This document shows positions 5,001 through 6,178 of a DNA stretch of 6,178 bases, piece by piece. The notes beneath the pieces are model-generated. The model ran no database searches, was not told the origin of the DNA, and saw nothing but the letters and a program-made list of their open reading frames with translations. Position numbers and translations under genes: made by a program. This DNA is from Bacillota bacterium (GTDB lineage Bacteria; Bacillota; Clostridia; Christensenellales; CAG-138). The stretch is taken from contig JAEEYN010000153.1 of NCBI GenBank assembly GCA_016288175.1, positions 1 to 6,178 on the forward strand, given 5' to 3'. Each line of letters starts with the position of its first letter. Position 1 is the stretch's first letter.

Positions 5001-6178
5001 GGCTCGCTGACTCCGGATAACTGGCTCATCACCCCGAAGTTCACCGGTACATTGCTGACCTTCTGGACGCGCAACTACAGCTCCAGCTATAAGGATCACA
5101 TCGATGTCTACGTTTCCGCCGATAACGGCGCGACCTGGAGCGAATCCGTTCTCTCCATCGATCCCGCGAACAGCTTCGAGCAGTACTCGATCGATCTTTC
5201 CGCTTATGGCGATGCGGAGCTGAGAGTCGCGTTCCGTCACTGGAACTGCACCAATAAGTACTACCTCTACATCGACGATATCGAGGTCATGAGCGTTGCT
5301 CCGACATATACCGTTACCTTTGTCGACGGCGTCACCAATGAGACGATCGGCGATCCTCTGACCGTGGATCAGGGTTACGTACTTACCGAGGACGACTTCC
5401 CGACCCCGCCCGAGCATGAGGATTGGACCTTCAGAAACTGGGACTACGACGGCAGAGCGATCAGCGAGGACATTACCGTCACCGCGAAGTACGACTACGA
5501 CAAGCTCCTTATCTGGGACTTCGAGACCAGCCCCACCGAACAGGGCTTCGAGATGATCGATAAGGACGGCGACAACAAGACCTGGCAGTGGACGACTTCC
5601 AGCAACCATAACCATCATGAGGGCAGCGGCTTCGTTGAGGACAACTACAAGACCGCCGAAGGTATGGACGACTGGCTGATCACTCCGTTCTTCATGATCG
5701 ACGCGGCAAGCGGCAGCATGAGCTTCTGGGCGAACTGCAACAGCACGAGCTACCATGAGAAGATCGGCGTCTACATCAGCACCGACGGCGGCGAGACCTG
5801 GAGCGACGAGCTCTACCATCTCACCACCGAGGGCGACACTCCGACCGAGTACACCGTCGACCTTTCCGCTTACGCGGGTCAGGTCATCCGTGTCGGCTTC
5901 CGCCACTATGAAAGCGTAAACCAGTACTACGCGATCATCGACTACATCACCGTTATGGACGGCGTACAGGTCTATCCGCATAACGTCACATTCAAGGTAG
6001 GCAGCGCGACCCTCGCGACCCTCGAGAACGTCCTCGAGATCACCGAAGAGGATCTGCCCGAAGGACCCGCATGGTACGGCTTCACCTTCACCGGCTGGGA
6101 TATGACCGTTGAAGAGATCAATGCTGCTCTCGAAGAGGGCGATGTCACCGTTAACGGTGTGTTCGTACCCGCGGAGAA
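2028..6178 (+). CDS. large secreted protein of six tandem choice-of-anchor J / InlB B-type repeat modules (3' end cut by window edge)
   Basis: The frame runs from the ATG at 2028 to the right edge without a stop, giving at least 1383 residues. Residues 1-23 are a classical signal peptide: KK, a hydrophobic core, and an AMPALA cleavage site before E24. A Q/A-rich linker follows (24-55). Six modules of about 220 residues come next, starting at W56, W280, W500, W716, W942 and W1163. Each begins with a choice-of-anchor J / cleaved-adhesin-like beta domain (WDFE, a D-x-D-G-D-like loop, T-P-D-N-W-like, S-x-D-x-G-x-T-W, DLSAY, FRHYN, IDDI). Each ends with a B-type repeat (YTVTFVDG, GYVL, FPTPPTHE, FTGWDYDG, ITVTAQY). 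Known proteins with these parts are exported surface proteins, usually adhesins or matrix components; binding to glycans or host proteins is inference. No catalytic domain and no LPXTG, SLH or dockerin anchor is visible; any anchor lies beyond 6178. Expression is probably strong, given the promoter and ribosome binding site. Confidence 0.97.
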   Translation, partial: MKKFLSILLAVVMVLALAMPALAETKAQRSDLKITQAQPEQQAQADTAKLRGASSWDFETDPAESGFTYIDQDGDGFNWVWHQNTGTGNYTTHSGDGVMTSASYDNDNQAALTPDNWMISPVCEGTMLTFWMCGQDASYCEEYVGVYVSTDGGTTWSNEIAGFTATSEMTQQAVNLSAYTGEIQFALRHYNCTDMFYLDIDDIELMSEVPQCTVTFVDGYDGTTIDTMTVEAGTVLNERDFPTPPTHEGYEFTGWDYTGASIAADTTITANYKQEGSNLWDFETDPAAQGFTFEDQDGDGYNWTRIGQSSYAHESTYCMYSASWSSNALTPDNWMITPAFEAVGLSFWTRGNSYPDHIGVFVSTDGGATWSDKALLEYDTDGTEYEKKTVDLSAYKGQEIKVAFRHYNCTDQYYVFIDDIETYNTAPEYTVTFYDIMDSSVLGTMTVEQGYVLAEEDFPEIPEHEGYVFYGWSYDGTGIAEDTAIIAFYSYDGVYENTLWDFEDEIHPIVTGFHTEDGNGDGNTWEWFNAPDYANSTSHMMACLSNGMDSMDDWLITPKFTGTLLTFYYRGYSSSYTDHLEVYASSDDGATWKLLEEFDVTGDTYAQKSIDLSEYTGTLRVGFCSSGAGGAYAFIDDIQVMSEIPTYTVTFIDGVTGEELERPLTVNQGYVLEERDFPTPPTHEDYTFTGWDYDGSPITADITVTAQYSYDKILIWDFETDPFENGFILLDADGDNSNWTWMNNGGSSCYEGSGYMRDVYKTDPDDYLITPAFKFNSDICTLSFWAQSGSNNWVEYLGVYVSTDNGTTWSNEIWGQQLTNTTPQEFTVDLSAYMRNDAIRVAFRHYNSPDQLYIYLDYVTLTDATIVAMDCEVTFVDGFNGETISTITVPEGTVLAESDLPIPPTHENYEFTGWDYDGSAIYGNTTITAIYSFAGVYSDTIWDFETDPVSQGFMMLDEDGDGHNWEWREPGASYVHSTSHSMYSASYEGGVGSLTPDNWLITPKFTGTLLTFWTRNYSSSYKDHIDVYVSADNGATWSESVLSIDPANSFEQYSIDLSAYGDAELRVAFRHWNCTNKYYLYIDDIEVMSVAPTYTVTFVDGVTNETIGDPLTVDQGYVLTEDDFPTPPEHEDWTFRNWDYDGRAISEDITVTAKYDYDKLLIWDFETSPTEQGFEMIDKDGDNKTWQWTTSSNHNHHEGSGFVEDNYKTAEGMDDWLITPFFMIDAASGSMSFWANCNSTSYHEKIGVYISTDGGETWSDELYHLTTEGDTPTEYTVDLSAYAGQVIRVGFRHYESVNQYYAIIDYITVMDGVQVYPHNVTFKVGSATLATLENVLEITEEDLPEGPAWYGFTFTGWDMTVEEINAALEEGDVTVNGVFVPAE
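2193..2846 (+). repeat. module 1: J domain (residues 56-208) and B-type repeat (212-273)
   Basis: The J domain opens with WDFETDP at 56, has the acidic loop DQDGDGFNW at 71-79 and the Asp-box-like STDGGTTW at 149-156, and closes with DIDDIEL. It is cysteine-rich for a secreted domain, with four Cys. The B repeat starts CTVTFVDG and ends ITANYK, followed by a short QEGSNL linker that differs from those of later modules. Confidence 0.88.
2865..3497 (+). repeat. module 2: J domain (280-425) and B-type repeat (429-490)
   Basis: The J domain opens with WDFETDP at 280, has DQDGDGYNW at 295-303, LTPDNWMITP, and STDGGATW at 363-370, and ends FIDDIE. The B repeat (YTVTFYDIMDSS to IIAFYS) is the most divergent of the set. 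The linker to module 3 is YDGVYENTL, matching the linker after module 4. Confidence 0.88.
3525..4154 (+). repeat. module 3: J domain (500-643) and B-type repeat (647-709)
   Basis: This is the most divergent J domain. It starts WDFEDE, the acidic loop is EDGNGDGNTW at 516-525, the Asp-box-like motif is SSDDGATW at 585-592, and the usual FRHYN segment is replaced by GFCSSGAGG. Its FTGTLLTF..YSSSY..DH stretch pairs it with module 5. The B repeat ends with the YDKILIWDFE junction, shared with module 5. Confidence 0.88.
4173..4823 (+). repeat. module 4: J domain (716-863) and B-type repeat (871-932)
   Basis: WDFETDP at 716, the loop DADGDNSNW at 731-739, and STDNGTTW at 802-809. It shares YEGSGYM.D.YKT and LITPAF with module 6. 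In place of IDDI it has YLDYVTL, again close to module 6 (IIDYITV). The B repeat (CEVTFVDG to ITAIYS) is followed by FAGVYSDTI, like the linker after module 2. Confidence 0.88.
4851..5495 (+). repeat. module 5: J domain (942-1089) and B-type repeat (1094-1156)
   Basis: WDFETDP at 942, DEDGDGHNW at 957-965, LTPDNWLITPKF, and SADNGATW at 1030-1037. FRHWNCTNKYYLYIDDIEVMS closes the J domain. The B repeat YTVTFVDGVTNE ends in TAKYDYDKLLIWDFE, nearly identical to the module 3 to 4 junction. Confidence 0.88.
5514..6178 (+). repeat. module 6: J domain (1163-1311) and B-type repeat (from 1318, cut by window edge)
   Basis: WDFETSP at 1163, DKDGDNKTW at 1178-1186, and STDGGETW at 1251-1258, with a His-rich NHNHHEGSG segment. 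The following B-type repeat (NVTFKVG to FTGWDM, then EEINAALEEGDVTVNGVF) is longer and more divergent than the others, which may mark the end of the tandem array. The window stops within or just after it. Confidence 0.82.

Noticed and set aside
2955..5981. A 1008-codon open frame on the minus strand opposite the large gene
   Set aside because: It is codon-aligned with the plus-strand gene, so it stays open simply because the sense codons TTA, CTA and TCA are avoided; its stop at 2955 is a sense TCA. It starts without a ribosome binding site, has a repetitive V/A/G/D-rich composition mirroring the repeats, and lies opposite a gene with signal peptide, promoter and clear domains.

Overview
The window looks like chromosomal DNA from a moderately GC-rich Gram-positive anaerobe, most likely an uncultured gut or rumen member of the Clostridia. 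This is inferred from strong AAGGAGG-type ribosome binding sites, sigma-A promoters close to consensus, a typical Firmicutes signal peptide, and a secreted protein made of choice-of-anchor J domains and InlB B-type repeats. No RNA gene, CRISPR array, insertion sequence or phage gene was seen. The species cannot be named from this sequence.

Left part (1-1701, minus strand): three genes are read leftwards. A 53-residue, very basic small protein of unknown function (1701-1540) has its own near-consensus promoter. It is followed by a 258-residue TIM-barrel protein of the xylose isomerase-like / AP endonuclease 2 superfamily (1448-672), with an extended -10 promoter. That gene overlaps cobT by four bases (ATGA). 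cobT encodes nicotinate-nucleotide:dimethylbenzimidazole phosphoribosyltransferase, which activates the lower-ligand base of cobalamin, and it runs off the left edge. The overlap implies that the TIM-barrel enzyme and CobT are made together.

Middle (1702-2027): a divergent intergenic region. It has a leftward promoter for the small protein and a rightward TTGACA/TATAAT promoter for the large gene. The rightward transcript should begin with a leader of about 130 bases that contains two good hairpins.

Right part (2028-6178, plus strand): one open reading frame fills the remaining two thirds and is still open at the right edge, giving at least 1383 residues. It encodes a secreted protein with an N-terminal signal peptide, a short Q/A-rich linker and six tandem modules of about 220 residues. 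Each module is a choice-of-anchor J (cleaved-adhesin-like) domain followed by an InlB B-type (Listeria-Bacteroides) repeat. Each J domain carries one D-x-D-G-D-like acidic loop and one Asp-box-like S-x-D-x-G-x-T-W motif. Linkers and sequence details alternate with a period of two modules, which suggests growth by duplication of a two-module block. The means of surface attachment lies beyond the window.

The long open frames opposite the large gene are codon-aligned shadows and are not annotated. The main candidates for something new are the two-module repeat architecture, the structured leader, the CobT-coupled TIM-barrel enzyme with a full endonuclease IV-like metal-ligand set, and the small basic protein.
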